From NCBI GenBank assembly GCA_024235255.1, contig JACKMT010000001.1, forward strand, positions 186,001 to 250,000: 64,000 bases of DNA, in the 5' to 3' direction. Each line of letters begins with the position of its first letter. Position 1 is the first letter of the stretch. The position numbers were made by a program, and so were the translations under genes. Of this stretch, positions 18,971-27,686 are shown piece after piece. The notes below the pieces were generated by a model. It was not told where the DNA came from and did no database searches. It worked only from the letters and a program-made list of their open reading frames with translations. The DNA comes from Chromatiaceae bacterium (GTDB taxonomy: Bacteria > Pseudomonadota > Gammaproteobacteria > Chromatiales > Chromatiaceae).

Positions 18971-19792
18971 TTGCTGATTAATGGATCTTCAGAGTCCAGT
19001 ATCTCCGTACTCGATCGGGGACTCCAGTACGGAGACGGACTGTTTGAAACCATCGCCGTTGCCGGTGGCGAGCCCTGTCTCTGGCAGCGTCACATGCGGC
19101 GGCTGGCGCAAGGCTGTGAACGTCTTAATATCGAATATCCCGATTCGGCTACTGTGCTCGAAGAGGTTTACCGGGAGATCCAAGGCAGACCGCAGGGGGT
19201 GATCAAAATCATTCTGACACGCGGGTCCGGCGGCAGGGGGTATTGTCCACCGGAAATTCAGTCTCCAACCAGGTTGGTGTATTTTTCTGAATGGCCGAAT
19301 TATTCTGAAAAGTTATCACGCTCAGGTGTGCGAATCCGCATCTGTAATATCCGGCTTGGTCAAAACCCGGCGCTGGCGGGGTTGAAGACGCTCAACCGGC
19401 TCGAACAGGTGTTGGCCAGGGCAGAGTGGAGCAATCCGGAAATTGCTGAAGGTTTGATGCTGGATGAGAAGGAGAATCTCGTCGAGGGAACAATGAGCAA
19501 TCTGTTTCTTGTTTACGGAGACTGCCTTGCCACGCCCGATCTCGGCAGTTGCGGTGTCGCCGGCATCATGCGGGAGCTGGTTATGGAACAGGCAAAACGC
19601 TTGAGTTTGTCCCTTTCCGAACAAAATCTTACACTGCGGGATCTGGCCTCGGCTGACGGACTCTTCCTCTCCAATTCACTGATCGGGATCTGGCCTGTGC
19701 GGGAAGTTGAGGGGAGAAAAATTAATCCAGCGGCGGTTCCTTCGCCTTTGATCGATGCGGTGATGAAATATGGATTCCGTTTCGGAACTTAA
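18971..19792 (+). CDS. pabC: Aminodeoxychorismate lyase
   Basis: 273 aa of the branched-chain aminotransferase-like PLP family (fold type IV). RGLQYGDGLFETI at the N terminus, the lysine in GLKTLNRLEQV and EGTMSNLFLV are typical of PabC, which releases pyruvate to form 4-aminobenzoate for folate. The start is TTG 18971, supported by a strong GGAGGGA six bases upstream. It continues the standard fabF-pabC-mltG order. Confidence 0.92.
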   Translation: MLINGSSESSISVLDRGLQYGDGLFETIAVAGGEPCLWQRHMRRLAQGCERLNIEYPDSATVLEEVYREIQGRPQGVIKIILTRGSGGRGYCPPEIQSPTRLVYFSEWPNYSEKLSRSGVRIRICNIRLGQNPALAGLKTLNRLEQVLARAEWSNPEIAEGLMLDEKENLVEGTMSNLFLVYGDCLATPDLGSCGVAGIMRELVMEQAKRLSLSLSEQNLTLRDLASADGLFLSNSLIGIWPVREVEGRKINPAAVPSPLIDAVMKYGFRFGT

Positions 19793-19797
19793 TAAAG

Positions 19798-20814
19798 TTG
19801 GTGCGGCATAAACCGATGCGACATCGTATTCTGGGAGTAATTATCATCATCGCCAGTATATCGACTGCCTGGATGATGATGGATTTCGATAACTTCAAGG
19901 CAACGCCTTTAACCCTTCCCCCGAATGGCATTACCTACAATCTTGAAGCGGGGTCGACCATTGCCACGCTGGCGGCTGATCTGGAGCGGAAGGGTTATCT
20001 TGAGAAGCCCCTCTACCTGCGTCTGCTGGCTCGTTGGAACAAACAGGCGCACCGGATAAAGGCAGGCGAGTATTTCATTGCAGCCAGCACCACGCCGCCG
20101 CAACTGCTGAACCTGCTGGTTTCGGGACGGGTAATCAGCTATTCATTGACGATTGTCGAAGGCTGGGATTTCCGTCAGATGATGGCGGCGGTGCATGGCA
20201 ACGATGTACTGCTCCACACGCTGGAAGGTTTGGATGCGGCAGCGATTATGCAGCGGCTTGGTTATGCTGGAGAGCACCCGGAAGGCCGGTTTTTTCCAGA
20301 TACTTATCACTTTCCCAGGGGTACCACCGATCTTCAGTTTTTAAAGCGCGCATACTTGGCAATGCAGAAAATGCTGGATGAGAAGTGGCGCGGAAGAGAT
20401 GAGGATCTGCCGTTGAAATCAACCTATGACGCCTTGATTCTGGCGTCTATCATCGAAAAGGAGACTGGGCTGGCCAGCGAGCGGCCTGCCATTGCCGGTG
20501 TTTTTGTCCGGCGACTGAAAAAAGGCATGCTGCTGCAGACCGACCCCACCATCATCTATGGCATAGGGGAGAGTTTCGACGGCAACATCCGACGCGCAGA
20601 TCTACAGCGGGATACACCCTACAACACCTATCTGCACAAAGGCTTGACGCCCACACCCATCTGCCTGCCCGGTGCGGCGGCGCTGGACGCGGCGGTGCAT
20701 CCGGAAGAGGGTAAGAGCCTATATTTTGTCGCCACAGGCGACGGCAGTCACCAGTTTTCCGACACGTTGGCCGAGCACAACGAAGCTGTCCGAAAATATC
20801 AATTGAAACGCTGA
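19798..20814 (+). CDS. mltG: Endolytic murein transglycosylase MltG
   Basis: 338 aa with an N-terminal membrane anchor and a periplasmic YceG domain. The catalytic Glu is in LASIIEKETGLASERP, with LQTDPTIIYG downstream. It cuts nascent glycan strands and sets their length. Candidate starts are TTG 19798, GTG 19801 and ATG 19816; ATG 19816 would still keep the anchor. Five bases after pabC. The next gene in the usual order, tmk, is here on the other strand. Confidence 0.93.
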   Translation: MVRHKPMRHRILGVIIIIASISTAWMMMDFDNFKATPLTLPPNGITYNLEAGSTIATLAADLERKGYLEKPLYLRLLARWNKQAHRIKAGEYFIAASTTPPQLLNLLVSGRVISYSLTIVEGWDFRQMMAAVHGNDVLLHTLEGLDAAAIMQRLGYAGEHPEGRFFPDTYHFPRGTTDLQFLKRAYLAMQKMLDEKWRGRDEDLPLKSTYDALILASIIEKETGLASERPAIAGVFVRRLKKGMLLQTDPTIIYGIGESFDGNIRRADLQRDTPYNTYLHKGLTPTPICLPGAAALDAAVHPEEGKSLYFVATGDGSHQFSDTLAEHNEAVRKYQLKR

Positions 20815-20839
20815 CTGCTCACTACCACCAGGGTATGTG

Positions 20840-21475
20840 CTAGCTATCGGTGATCTTATCAACAATCTCGATAACTGATGAGGTAACCTTCTCAAGTGTT
20901 TGAGATGCATCTATTATCATGAAATGCTGTGGGTCATTTCTAGCCTGTTCGAGGTATCCGTTGCGTGCCCGTTGCAGAAATTCCAGTTTCTCCTTCTCCA
21001 TACGGTCGAGTGCCTCTCCCCGCGCATTTACCCGCTCAATGCCTACTGCTGGATCAAGGTCGAGTATGATGTTGATGTCGGGTCTAAATCCATCGAGCGC
21101 AATAGCGTTGAGCTGATTAATCAATGCGAGCGGTAAACCTCTGGCATAGTACTGGAAGCTGACTGTTGCCGCGTCGAAACGATCCGAGATGACAATCTTT
21201 CCCGCTTCGATTGCTGGGACAATCTTCTCTCTGACGTGTTGTGCGCGGGCAGCGGCAAACAACAACAGCTCGGTAGTGGCGCAGAGTTCAGGCGTATCGG
21301 GGCTAAGTAATACTTCACGGATCTTCTCTCCGACAGGCGTACCGCCGGGTTCCCGGGTAACGACGATTTCCCGCCCTCTGGAGAGCAGATGCGCTGCGAT
21401 AGCTTTGATTATCGTGGTTTTACCGGCGCCGTTACTGCCGTCGCAGACAATCATGTAACCTTTTTTAAACGCCAT
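20840..21475 (-). CDS. tmk: Thymidylate kinase (inverted, divergent form)
   Basis: 211 aa. The P-loop reads DGSNGAGKTT, followed by the TREPGGTPVGEKIREVLL motif and the DRF segment, so a dTMP kinase fold is clear. Two features depart from the usual gammaproteobacterial enzyme: SNGAGKTT in place of DGAGKST, and ISDRFDAATVSFQYYARG in place of DRYxxSSxAYQ. It makes dTDP from dTMP. In most relatives it lies between mltG and holB on the same strand; here it is reversed. A transferred replacement or local inversion is likely. Another deoxynucleoside kinase specificity is possible. Confidence 0.85.
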   Translation of the reverse strand: MAFKKGYMIVCDGSNGAGKTTIIKAIAAHLLSRGREIVVTREPGGTPVGEKIREVLLSPDTPELCATTELLLFAAARAQHVREKIVPAIEAGKIVISDRFDAATVSFQYYARGLPLALINQLNAIALDGFRPDINIILDLDPAVGIERVNARGEALDRMEKEKLEFLQRARNGYLEQARNDPQHFMIIDASQTLEKVTSSVIEIVDKITDS

Positions 21476-21522
21476 TTCTATTTGCCAAATTGATTATGGG
21501 TACAGTCTGCTGAGTTTGCTGA

Positions 21523-22182
21523 TCAGGACTCAACCGGCAACCCCTCCAGTTTCCACTCCGGAAGTCCGCCTTCCAATCTCCTGGCGGAAATGCCCACCTC
21601 GCGCAGTTTTACCACCGCATCGAAAGCGAGTACACAGTGCGGACCGCGGCAATATGCGACGATCTCCTTGTCACGTTCCACTTCATGCAGACGTTTTTTC
21701 AGTTCCGCGAACGGTATATTGATAGCGCCGGGTAGGTGCCCTGACATATACTCCTCAGCCGGCCGCACATCCAGCACGGTAACCAGACCCGCACTGGCTC
21801 TTTTGAGTAACTCTCCGGCGGGAACGGGTTCCAGGCTGTCCTTGATGTTAAGGTAGTCGTCAACCAGGCGATCGACGTCAGCCAGATGGCACTCGGCAAC
21901 TTTCCGCAGCGAAGCGAGCAGCGCCGAAACATCCAGACCGCTCAATCGATAGTAGACCTTTTGCCCCTGTTTGCGGTTCGCCACCAGACCGGCCTGCCGG
22001 AGCTGCTGCAGGTGTTGTGAAGTGTTGGCTACACCCAAGCCTGAAACCTGAGCCAGGGCATCCACGCTGCGTTCCCCCTGTGCCAGAAACTCCAGCAGTT
22101 CCAGCCGATAGCCGTGGCTCATCGCTTTTGCGATACGGGCAAAATGGTTGAAAAGATCGTGTTTGAAATTGTCAGTTGACAT
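21523..22182 (-). CDS. ArsR-family regulator fused to a rhodanese domain
   Basis: 219 aa. Residues 1-100 form an ArsR winged-helix domain (VANTSQHLQQLRQAGLV is the recognition helix). Residues 120-215 form a rhodanese domain with the active-site loop YCRGPHC, whose first cysteine is in the persulfide-forming position. Such fusions occur in sulfur-metabolising bacteria and are suggested to read out sulfane sulfur. It is divergent from a fatty acid hydroxylase gene and a palindrome lies between them (22205-22226), the expected target. The classical ArsR metal cysteines are absent, arguing against metal sensing. Confidence 0.9.
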   Translation of the reverse strand: MSTDNFKHDLFNHFARIAKAMSHGYRLELLEFLAQGERSVDALAQVSGLGVANTSQHLQQLRQAGLVANRKQGQKVYYRLSGLDVSALLASLRKVAECHLADVDRLVDDYLNIKDSLEPVPAGELLKRASAGLVTVLDVRPAEEYMSGHLPGAINIPFAELKKRLHEVERDKEIVAYCRGPHCVLAFDAVVKLREVGISARRLEGGLPEWKLEGLPVES

Positions 22183-22204
22183 TTTGTTCTGGTTTTATTT
22201 CTAA

Positions 22205-22226
22205 TATTCAATAGATCAATTGAATA
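22205..22226. promoter_or_regulatory. Palindromic operator, likely for the ArsR-rhodanese regulator
   Basis: A perfect inverted repeat of TATTCAAT (22205-22212) and ATTGAATA (22219-22226) with a 6-base spacer sits in the 93-base divergent region. AT-rich dyads of this type are typical ArsR-family targets. The right arm overlaps the predicted -35 box of the downstream gene. Confidence 0.65.
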
Positions 22227-22248
22227 AGCTACTTTAAAAAATTATAGC
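22220..22248 (+). promoter_or_regulatory. Predicted promoter of the fatty acid hydroxylase gene
   Basis: TTGAAT (22220-22225), a 17-base spacer and TATAGC (22243-22248) form a plausible sigma-70 promoter. The -35 box is part of the palindrome, so binding of the regulator there would block it. Confidence 0.45.
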
Positions 22249-22275
22249 AGAACAAAAGTCAGAGGTATTGCAGTT

Positions 22276-23118
22276 ATGGGTTGGAGCGATTGGATTTATG
22301 CGAATGAGCCGGTAATACGCCTGTTGTTTTCCATCGGCATTTTCGCTGCTGTAGCGGTAGGGGAGTTCTATTCTCCCTGCCGCAAACTCAGTGTTTCCAA
22401 AGGGCTGCGCTGGGCCAACAATATGGGACTTGTTCTGCTCAATAGTTTTGTTCTCTATTTTCTGTTCCCGGCAACGGCGGTTGGTGCCGCGATGCTTGCG
22501 CAGCAACAGGATTGGGGTGTGCTGAACTACTACGATTTGCCCGACGTCCCCGCTGTCGTAATTGCTGTGATTGCACTGGATTTCGTGATCTATCTGCAGC
22601 ATGTAATGGTTCACGCAATTCCCGTTCTCTGGCGTCTGCACCGGGTGCATCACGCCGATCTCGATTATGATGTCACCACCGGTCTGCGTTTCCATCCGCT
22701 GGAAATCGTACTTTCGATGTTGATCAAAATCGCCGCTGTTTCGCTGCTGGGTCCGCCGGTGGTGGCAGTGGTGATCTTCGAAGTGCTGCTCAACGCCACC
22801 GCCATGTTCAATCACGGCAACATCCACCTGCCGGAAAAGATCGACCAGGTATTGCGTCTCTTCATCGTGACGCCGGACATGCACCGGGTTCACCATTCGG
22901 TCCAGGCGCCGCTGACCAACTCAAATTTCGGTTTCAACCTGCCTTGGTGGGATCGCCTTTTTGGCACCTATGTGGCGCAACCGCCGGAAGGACATACCGC
23001 GATGCAGATCGGCCTGGAGGGCATGCGCGATCCGAGGCAGGTGGAACGGCTTCCCGGCATGCTGATGCTGCCTTTTGTCCGGACTCTTGGCGAGTACACC
23101 ATCAACCGGCGGTGGTAG
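22276..23118 (+). CDS. Fatty acid hydroxylase / sterol desaturase family membrane protein
   Basis: 280 aa with about four hydrophobic helices and the eight-histidine di-iron pattern of the family: HVMVH, HRVHH (about residue 117), NHGNIH and HRVHH again (about residue 206). These enzymes use di-iron and O2 to hydroxylate or desaturate lipids; the substrate cannot be predicted. Divergent from the ArsR-rhodanese gene and apparently under its control. A broken dsrE gene follows 32 bases downstream, so the original operon may have joined a lipid enzyme with a sulfur carrier. Confidence 0.88.
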   Translation: MGWSDWIYANEPVIRLLFSIGIFAAVAVGEFYSPCRKLSVSKGLRWANNMGLVLLNSFVLYFLFPATAVGAAMLAQQQDWGVLNYYDLPDVPAVVIAVIALDFVIYLQHVMVHAIPVLWRLHRVHHADLDYDVTTGLRFHPLEIVLSMLIKIAAVSLLGPPVVAVVIFEVLLNATAMFNHGNIHLPEKIDQVLRLFIVTPDMHRVHHSVQAPLTNSNFGFNLPWWDRLFGTYVAQPPEGHTAMQIGLEGMRDPRQVERLPGMLMLPFVRTLGEYTINRRW

Positions 23119-23150
23119 TAGTTAAACAAGGAAATGCATTAGAGGTCACC

Positions 23151-23476
23151 ATGGAGCTGCTGATTATATTGAATGATCCCCCTTAAGGTACTGAACGCAG
23201 CTACAACGCGCTGCGTCTGGCCAAAGTGCTGAGCGCCGAACAAGTCAAGGTGTCAGTTTTTCTGCTGGCGGATGCGGTGGCCTGTGCCAGGCACGGGTAG
23301 GAAATCTGGAGCTGATGCTTAACTCGGTCGTGCGCAATAGTGAACTGCTGCTCTGCAATACCTGCATGGATGCCCGTGGCATTACCGATGAGAATATCGT
23401 CGAGGGTGCCAAGTGCAGCACCATGAAGGAGTTGGCAGAGCGGGCATCGGCGGCAGATAAGGTGCTGGTTTTCTAA
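23151..23476 (+). pseudogene. Broken DsrE-family gene
   Basis: Translation from ATG 23151 starts MELLIILNDPP and would continue as a DsrE family protein, but TAA at 23184-23186 stands where a Tyr is expected (PP-stop-GTERSYNALRLAKVLS). A second lesion follows: the frame stops at TAG 23298-23300 after AVACARHG, and the family's C-terminal half (NLELMLNSVV, CNTCMDARGI, ADKVLVF) continues in another frame from about 23303 to TAA 23474-23476. Roughly seven residues between the halves seem deleted. DsrE-like proteins carry or transfer sulfane sulfur. Two independent lesions make a sequencing error less likely than true decay. Confidence 0.85.
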
Positions 23477-23609
23477 CAACTACCTCATGGTACTCCGCGA
23501 TCAGTTTGCGGGATGGCGAGGTTTGTTGCAACGTATACAATAAGTCTACCTGTGGCTCACAAATCCGGATTCGATTGATCAATGATAGCTTGCACAGGGG
23601 CTTTACCCC

Positions 23610-24614
23610 ATGTCTGAGGTTTATACACCTATCCCACTGCCTTGGCAGAGAGCGGATTGGGAACTGATCCAGCGCACCCGGCGCAGCGACCGCCTGCCGC
23701 ATGCATTGTTGCTCACCGGTGCGGAGGGTCTGGGCAAGCGCCATTTTGCCGATGCGCTGGCGGCTTCTCTGTTGTGCATCTCTCCAGATAGCGACGGCGT
23801 TTCCTGTGGCAAATGCCGCGGTTGTGATCTGCTGCGTGCCGGCACCCATCCCGACCTGAAGTACCTCCGACCGGACGAGCCGGGTAAAGCCATCGGTATC
23901 GATACGATTCGTGAATTTACTGCCAATGAGTCGCTTACTGCGCAGGCGGGAGGATACAAGATCGTCATTATTGAGCCGGCGGATGCGATGAGCAGATCCG
24001 CGGCCAACAGCCTGCTGAAGACGTTGGAGGAGCCGGTCGACTGGACCTTCATTATACTGATCACCGCCCAGCCCGGAGTGCTTCCCGCGACCATACGCAG
24101 TCGCTGCCGGCTGCTGCAGATGCGCCTGCCGGCGCGCACTGTGGCGGAACACTGGCTATCCGGTGAAATCGGCCAGAAGGAGACGTCACTTTTACTTGCA
24201 CTCGCGGCAGGCGCACCGTTAAAGGCGCGGGCACTGGCAGACCCCGGACTGCTGGCGCTGCGCATAAAGTTATTGGGCGAATTTGCCGCTATCATTGAGG
24301 GCAAGACGGATCCTGTAGCGGTTGCCGCAAACTGGACCAAATCGGATCCATCGCTTATTCTGGGATGGTACAGCAGCTGGTTGACGGACTGCCTGCGTTT
24401 GAAAACAGATCCCAATTGTGATGATTTGATCAATCCGGATCAGAGAGAGCAGTTGCAGAGTATCGGGAAGTCGTTAGAATTCAAACGATTATTTGGCTAT
24501 ATCGATGACGCGAACCAGGCGCTTCTGGCGCTGAGCTCCCAGCTGAATCAGCAAATGATGTTTGAGAGTCTGCTGCTGCCACTGTCAGTAAGGCACTTGG
24601 GAAATTCGGGATAG
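23610..24614 (+). CDS. holB: DNA polymerase III delta' subunit
   Basis: 334 aa AAA+ clamp-loader subunit. LLLTGAEGLGKRHFADALA near residue 34 is the Walker A region, CGKCRGCDLLRAGTHPDL carries the zinc-binding cysteines, and NSLLKTLEEPVDWTFIIL is the family's conserved core with the SRC-like SRCRLLQM element. Delta' helps open and load the sliding clamp. Followed after 6 bases by pilZ and then tatD, the standard order. Confidence 0.94.
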   Translation: MSEVYTPIPLPWQRADWELIQRTRRSDRLPHALLLTGAEGLGKRHFADALAASLLCISPDSDGVSCGKCRGCDLLRAGTHPDLKYLRPDEPGKAIGIDTIREFTANESLTAQAGGYKIVIIEPADAMSRSAANSLLKTLEEPVDWTFIILITAQPGVLPATIRSRCRLLQMRLPARTVAEHWLSGEIGQKETSLLLALAAGAPLKARALADPGLLALRIKLLGEFAAIIEGKTDPVAVAANWTKSDPSLILGWYSSWLTDCLRLKTDPNCDDLINPDQREQLQSIGKSLEFKRLFGYIDDANQALLALSSQLNQQMMFESLLLPLSVRHLGNSG

Positions 24615-24620
24615 AGAGAC

Positions 24621-24971
24621 ATGGCAATTCCATCGGCAAGGCAGGGAATACTCTCCCTGACCATCAAGGACAACAACGCGCTATATGCGGCGTATATGCA
24701 GTTCGTCAAGAACGGCGGTCTGTTTATTCCCACCAACAAGAAATATCAGCTTGGCGACGAAGTATTTATGCTGTTGACTCTAATGGACGAAACCGAGCGT
24801 ATTCCGGTCGCCGGAAAGATTATCTGGATTACCCCGATCGGCGCTGAAGGGAACCGCGCCACCGGCATCGGCGTTCAATTCAGCGAGCAGGACGAAGGTA
24901 CAGCGCGCAACAAGATCGAAGCCTATCTGGCCGGCGCCCTGAAGGCCGAGCGTCCAACCCACACGATGTAA
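24621..24971 (+). CDS. pilZ: PilZ domain protein, type IV pilus PilZ type
   Basis: 116 aa. The fold is recognisable (KNGGLFIPT, VAGKIIWITP, GIGVQFSEQD), but the RxxxR and DxSxxG motifs needed to bind cyclic di-GMP are not present. That is typical of the founding PilZ of type IV pilus assembly. Lies between holB and tatD, the usual place for this gene. Ends before a strong terminator. Confidence 0.9.
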   Translation: MAIPSARQGILSLTIKDNNALYAAYMQFVKNGGLFIPTNKKYQLGDEVFMLLTLMDETERIPVAGKIIWITPIGAEGNRATGIGVQFSEQDEGTARNKIEAYLAGALKAERPTHTM

Positions 24972-24988
24972 CCGACTCTTCCCGAAAA

Positions 24989-25027
24989 CCTTCTCTCCCT
25001 CACGAAGGAGAGGGGGTTTTGTTTTTT
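24989..25027 (+). terminator. Rho-independent terminator after pilZ
   Basis: A 10-bp stem (24989-24998 with 25007-25016, with two G-T pairs) with an 8-base loop is followed by TTTTGTTTTTT. It separates holB-pilZ from tatD. Confidence 0.8.
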
Positions 25028-25044
25028 GCACAGAGACAAACAAA

Positions 25045-25830
25045 ATGCTGGTTGATTCCCATTGTCATCTTGACCGCCTCGATCTTGCGCCGTTCGATAA
25101 TGATTTTAACAGTCTGATCTCTGCGGCAGCGCAGAGCGGTGTGACGCATATGCTCTGCGTCTGCATCGATCTTGAGTCCTATCCGGCGATGCTGGCGCTG
25201 GTGGAACCTTATCCACAGATCTCCGTATCGGTTGGCATCCATCCCAACGACAAAGAGCGGCGGGAGCCAGAGCCCGGCGAACTGGAAAAACTGGCCTCCC
25301 ATCCGCGCAACGTTGCAATAGGGGAGACCGGGCTGGACTATTTCAGAAGTGCAGGTGATCTGACTTGGCAGCAGCAGCGCTTCAGGCACCACATTGCAGC
25401 GGCACGCACTTGCGGAAAACCGCTGATCATTCACACTCGTGCCGCCAAAGCCGATACCATCGCTATCATGACCGAAGAGCGGGCAGCCGACGCCGGCGGC
25501 GTCATGCACTGCTTTACCGAGGATTGGGAGATGGCGAAAAAAGCGCTCGACCTCGGTTTCTACATCTCATTTTCGGGGATCATCACCTTTAACAGCGCCA
25601 CCGAGTTACGCGAAGTGGCGCGCAAGGTGCCGGCGGAGAGGCTGCTGATCGAAACCGATGCGCCTTACCTGGCACCGGTGCCGTTTCGCGGTAAATCAAA
25701 CCTGCCACAGTATGTATCCAAGGTTGCCGAGTGCGTAGCCGAACTGAGGGGAATCAGCGTCGCAGAAGCCGCGGAGATTTCCAGCCGGAATTTTTTCAAT
25801 CTGTTTCCAGCGGCACAAACAAAGATCTGA
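25045..25830 (+). CDS. tatD: TatD family metal-dependent deoxyribonuclease
   Basis: 261 aa. The metal-binding HxH is in DSHCHLD (H6, H8), with the conserved Glu in AIGETGLDYF and the catalytic Asp in IETDAPYLAP. These are TIM-barrel 3'-5' nucleases acting on DNA, with a role in repair or turnover; the YcfH/TatD subgroups cannot be separated by eye. Starts right after a terminator, so it probably has its own promoter or depends on readthrough. Confidence 0.93.
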   Translation: MLVDSHCHLDRLDLAPFDNDFNSLISAAAQSGVTHMLCVCIDLESYPAMLALVEPYPQISVSVGIHPNDKERREPEPGELEKLASHPRNVAIGETGLDYFRSAGDLTWQQQRFRHHIAAARTCGKPLIIHTRAAKADTIAIMTEERAADAGGVMHCFTEDWEMAKKALDLGFYISFSGIITFNSATELREVARKVPAERLLIETDAPYLAPVPFRGKSNLPQYVSKVAECVAELRGISVAEAAEISSRNFFNLFPAAQTKI

Positions 25831-25837
25831 CAGGTCC

Positions 25838-26233
25838 CTAAGGCAGTACACGCGGACGCGATTTGGAGTCCACCGCAACATAGGTGATGGAAGCTGAGGC
25901 CACCCGTTTCACGGAAGCGGGATCGCGTTCCCGCTCGGAGTAAACATCGACTTTGACTCTGACCGAAGTCCGCCCCACATACTCAAGCTCGGCGTAACAG
26001 CTGACAAGATCCCCGACATAGACTGGCTTGAGAAACCTGAATTCATGCACTGCGACTGTCGCAACCCGGCCCTGCGCCCGCTGTACAGCAAGGATGCTGC
26101 CGGCGATATCCACCTGTGACATAAGCCAGCCGCCGAAAATATCGCCCTGGGGATTGGTGTCGGCAGGCATCGCCAGCACCCGCACGGCGAGCAGCCCGCT
26201 ACTGGGGTGGAAAGGTTCGTTTGGATTATTCAA
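25838..26233 (-). CDS. yciA: Acyl-CoA thioesterase, YciA type
   Basis: 131 aa hot-dog fold. TNPQGDIFGGWLMSQVDIAGSI holds the conserved Asp used in catalysis, and VAVHEFRFLKPVYVGDLV is the usual family core. It hydrolyses acyl-CoAs of broad chain length. Convergent with tatD, 7 bases apart. The 195 bases upstream are AT-rich and contain no gene. Confidence 0.9.
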   Translation of the reverse strand: MNNPNEPFHPSSGLLAVRVLAMPADTNPQGDIFGGWLMSQVDIAGSILAVQRAQGRVATVAVHEFRFLKPVYVGDLVSCYAELEYVGRTSVRVKVDVYSERERDPASVKRVASASITYVAVDSKSRPRVLP

Positions 26234-26428
26234 GTTGGATTATCCACTGCTGAGCCTAAGACAGGAGACAAGGATAAGCGGATATTCGGGTCGGTGCCAT
26301 CGACCAACCGCAGAAACTGCATCTTTCCGCCTGCTCACAGAAAGTAGTCAGTTTCGATAGCAATATTCAATATATCTAAACTTAGTTATTAGTATACTTA
26401 CAAAACATATTGTAAATACAGTAAAAAA

Positions 26429-27586
26429 TTATATTTTAAGCGCTATTCCAATCGCTTTTTCGATTTTTTCACGGCTGGTGTAAAAGTGCGGCGAAAAGCG
26501 GATACCGCCGCCGCGGCTGGCACAGATCACTCCTTGTTGCATCAAGGCGTGGTAAACATCCTGTTGCTTCGAACCATTCATCCTGAAGGTCACTATTCCA
26601 GAGAGGCGTTCACCATCCGGCACTGAAATCAGGCTAATTCTGTTTCTGTGTTGATTCAGCAGCTCAATAATATATTTGGTGTTTTCTATGACGCGTCTGT
26701 GGATCTCATGGATGCCTGTCTGTTCTATCAGCGCCAGACTGGCATTCAATGCATGGATGCCCAGCATATTGGGAGAGCCGCACTCAAAACGGGTGCCGCT
26801 TGTCGAGGGTTGCCAGCTCTCTTGCTCGAAATCGCCGCGTGCCTCAACCATGTGCCAGCCAAACTGATTAAGACTAATCTGGTCGCGTATTTCACGGCGG
26901 CTGTAAAAGAGCGCGGTGCCTTCGGGGCCAAGCATCCATTTGTGACCGTCGGCCATGACGAAGTCGGCCTGTATCTGCTGCACATCGAACGGGATCGCGC
27001 CAAGACTCTGAATGGCGTCAACGCAGAAGAGGATACTCTCGCGCCGGCAAAAACGGCCGACGGTCTCCAGATCGGTCTTGAAACCGGTGGCGTACTGAAC
27101 CGAACTGACCGAGACTAGCCGAGTATGTTCGTTGCAGGCTTCCAGCAGATGCTGTTCGGGATGCTCTCCCGCCCAAAGATCGACCAGACGCGTCTCTACA
27201 CCGCGACTTTTCAGCGACTCCCAGACCAGCCGGTTGGAGGGGAACTCCTGCTGAAAAATCACGACATTGTCGCCCGGTTTCCAGTCGAGTCCGTAGGCAA
27301 CCACTGACAATGCTTCGGAGGTGCTCTTGAGAATCGCGATATCTTCGGTTGCCGGGGCATTGATCAACCAGGCAAGACGTTGCCGAAGCTGTGTTTCAAT
27401 CTGCATCCACTGCGGGTAGTTGGCAGCGCCATGCACGGCGTTTTCATCGGCGAATACCTTAACCGCCTCCGCCGTTGTCGCCGGCCAGGGGGCTACCGCT
27501 GCGTGATTCAGGTAGATGATCGAATCGTCCAGATTAAATTCGGATTTCATAGTGCTTAATTCCTTTCTGAAAATAGCTTCGTCCAT
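26429..27586 (-). CDS. Class V aminotransferase (cysteine desulfurase-like fold)
   Basis: 385 aa PLP enzyme. The cofactor lysine is in ADGHKWMLGPEG, preceded by the conserved CVDAIQSLGAIPFD with the cofactor Asp. The start may be ATG 27586 or, more naturally, ATG 27550 (MKSEFNLDD), which begins close to the first domain. The family includes cysteine desulfurases, isopenicillin epimerase-like and kynureninase-like enzymes; no catalytic cysteine loop of a desulfurase is clear, so the reaction stays open. Stands alone. Confidence 0.85.
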   Translation of the reverse strand: MDEAIFRKELSTMKSEFNLDDSIIYLNHAAVAPWPATTAEAVKVFADENAVHGAANYPQWMQIETQLRQRLAWLINAPATEDIAILKSTSEALSVVAYGLDWKPGDNVVIFQQEFPSNRLVWESLKSRGVETRLVDLWAGEHPEQHLLEACNEHTRLVSVSSVQYATGFKTDLETVGRFCRRESILFCVDAIQSLGAIPFDVQQIQADFVMADGHKWMLGPEGTALFYSRREIRDQISLNQFGWHMVEARGDFEQESWQPSTSGTRFECGSPNMLGIHALNASLALIEQTGIHEIHRRVIENTKYIIELLNQHRNRISLISVPDGERLSGIVTFRMNGSKQQDVYHALMQQGVICASRGGGIRFSPHFYTSREKIEKAIGIALKI

Positions 27587-27686
27587 TTAACTGTGGCGCA
27601 AGCCAACAACTATATCCAGCGCTTTATCGGTCGGCTCCTTTAAAACATTTTTTTCGGACAAAGGTCCCTTTGGGTCAACCGGAAGG

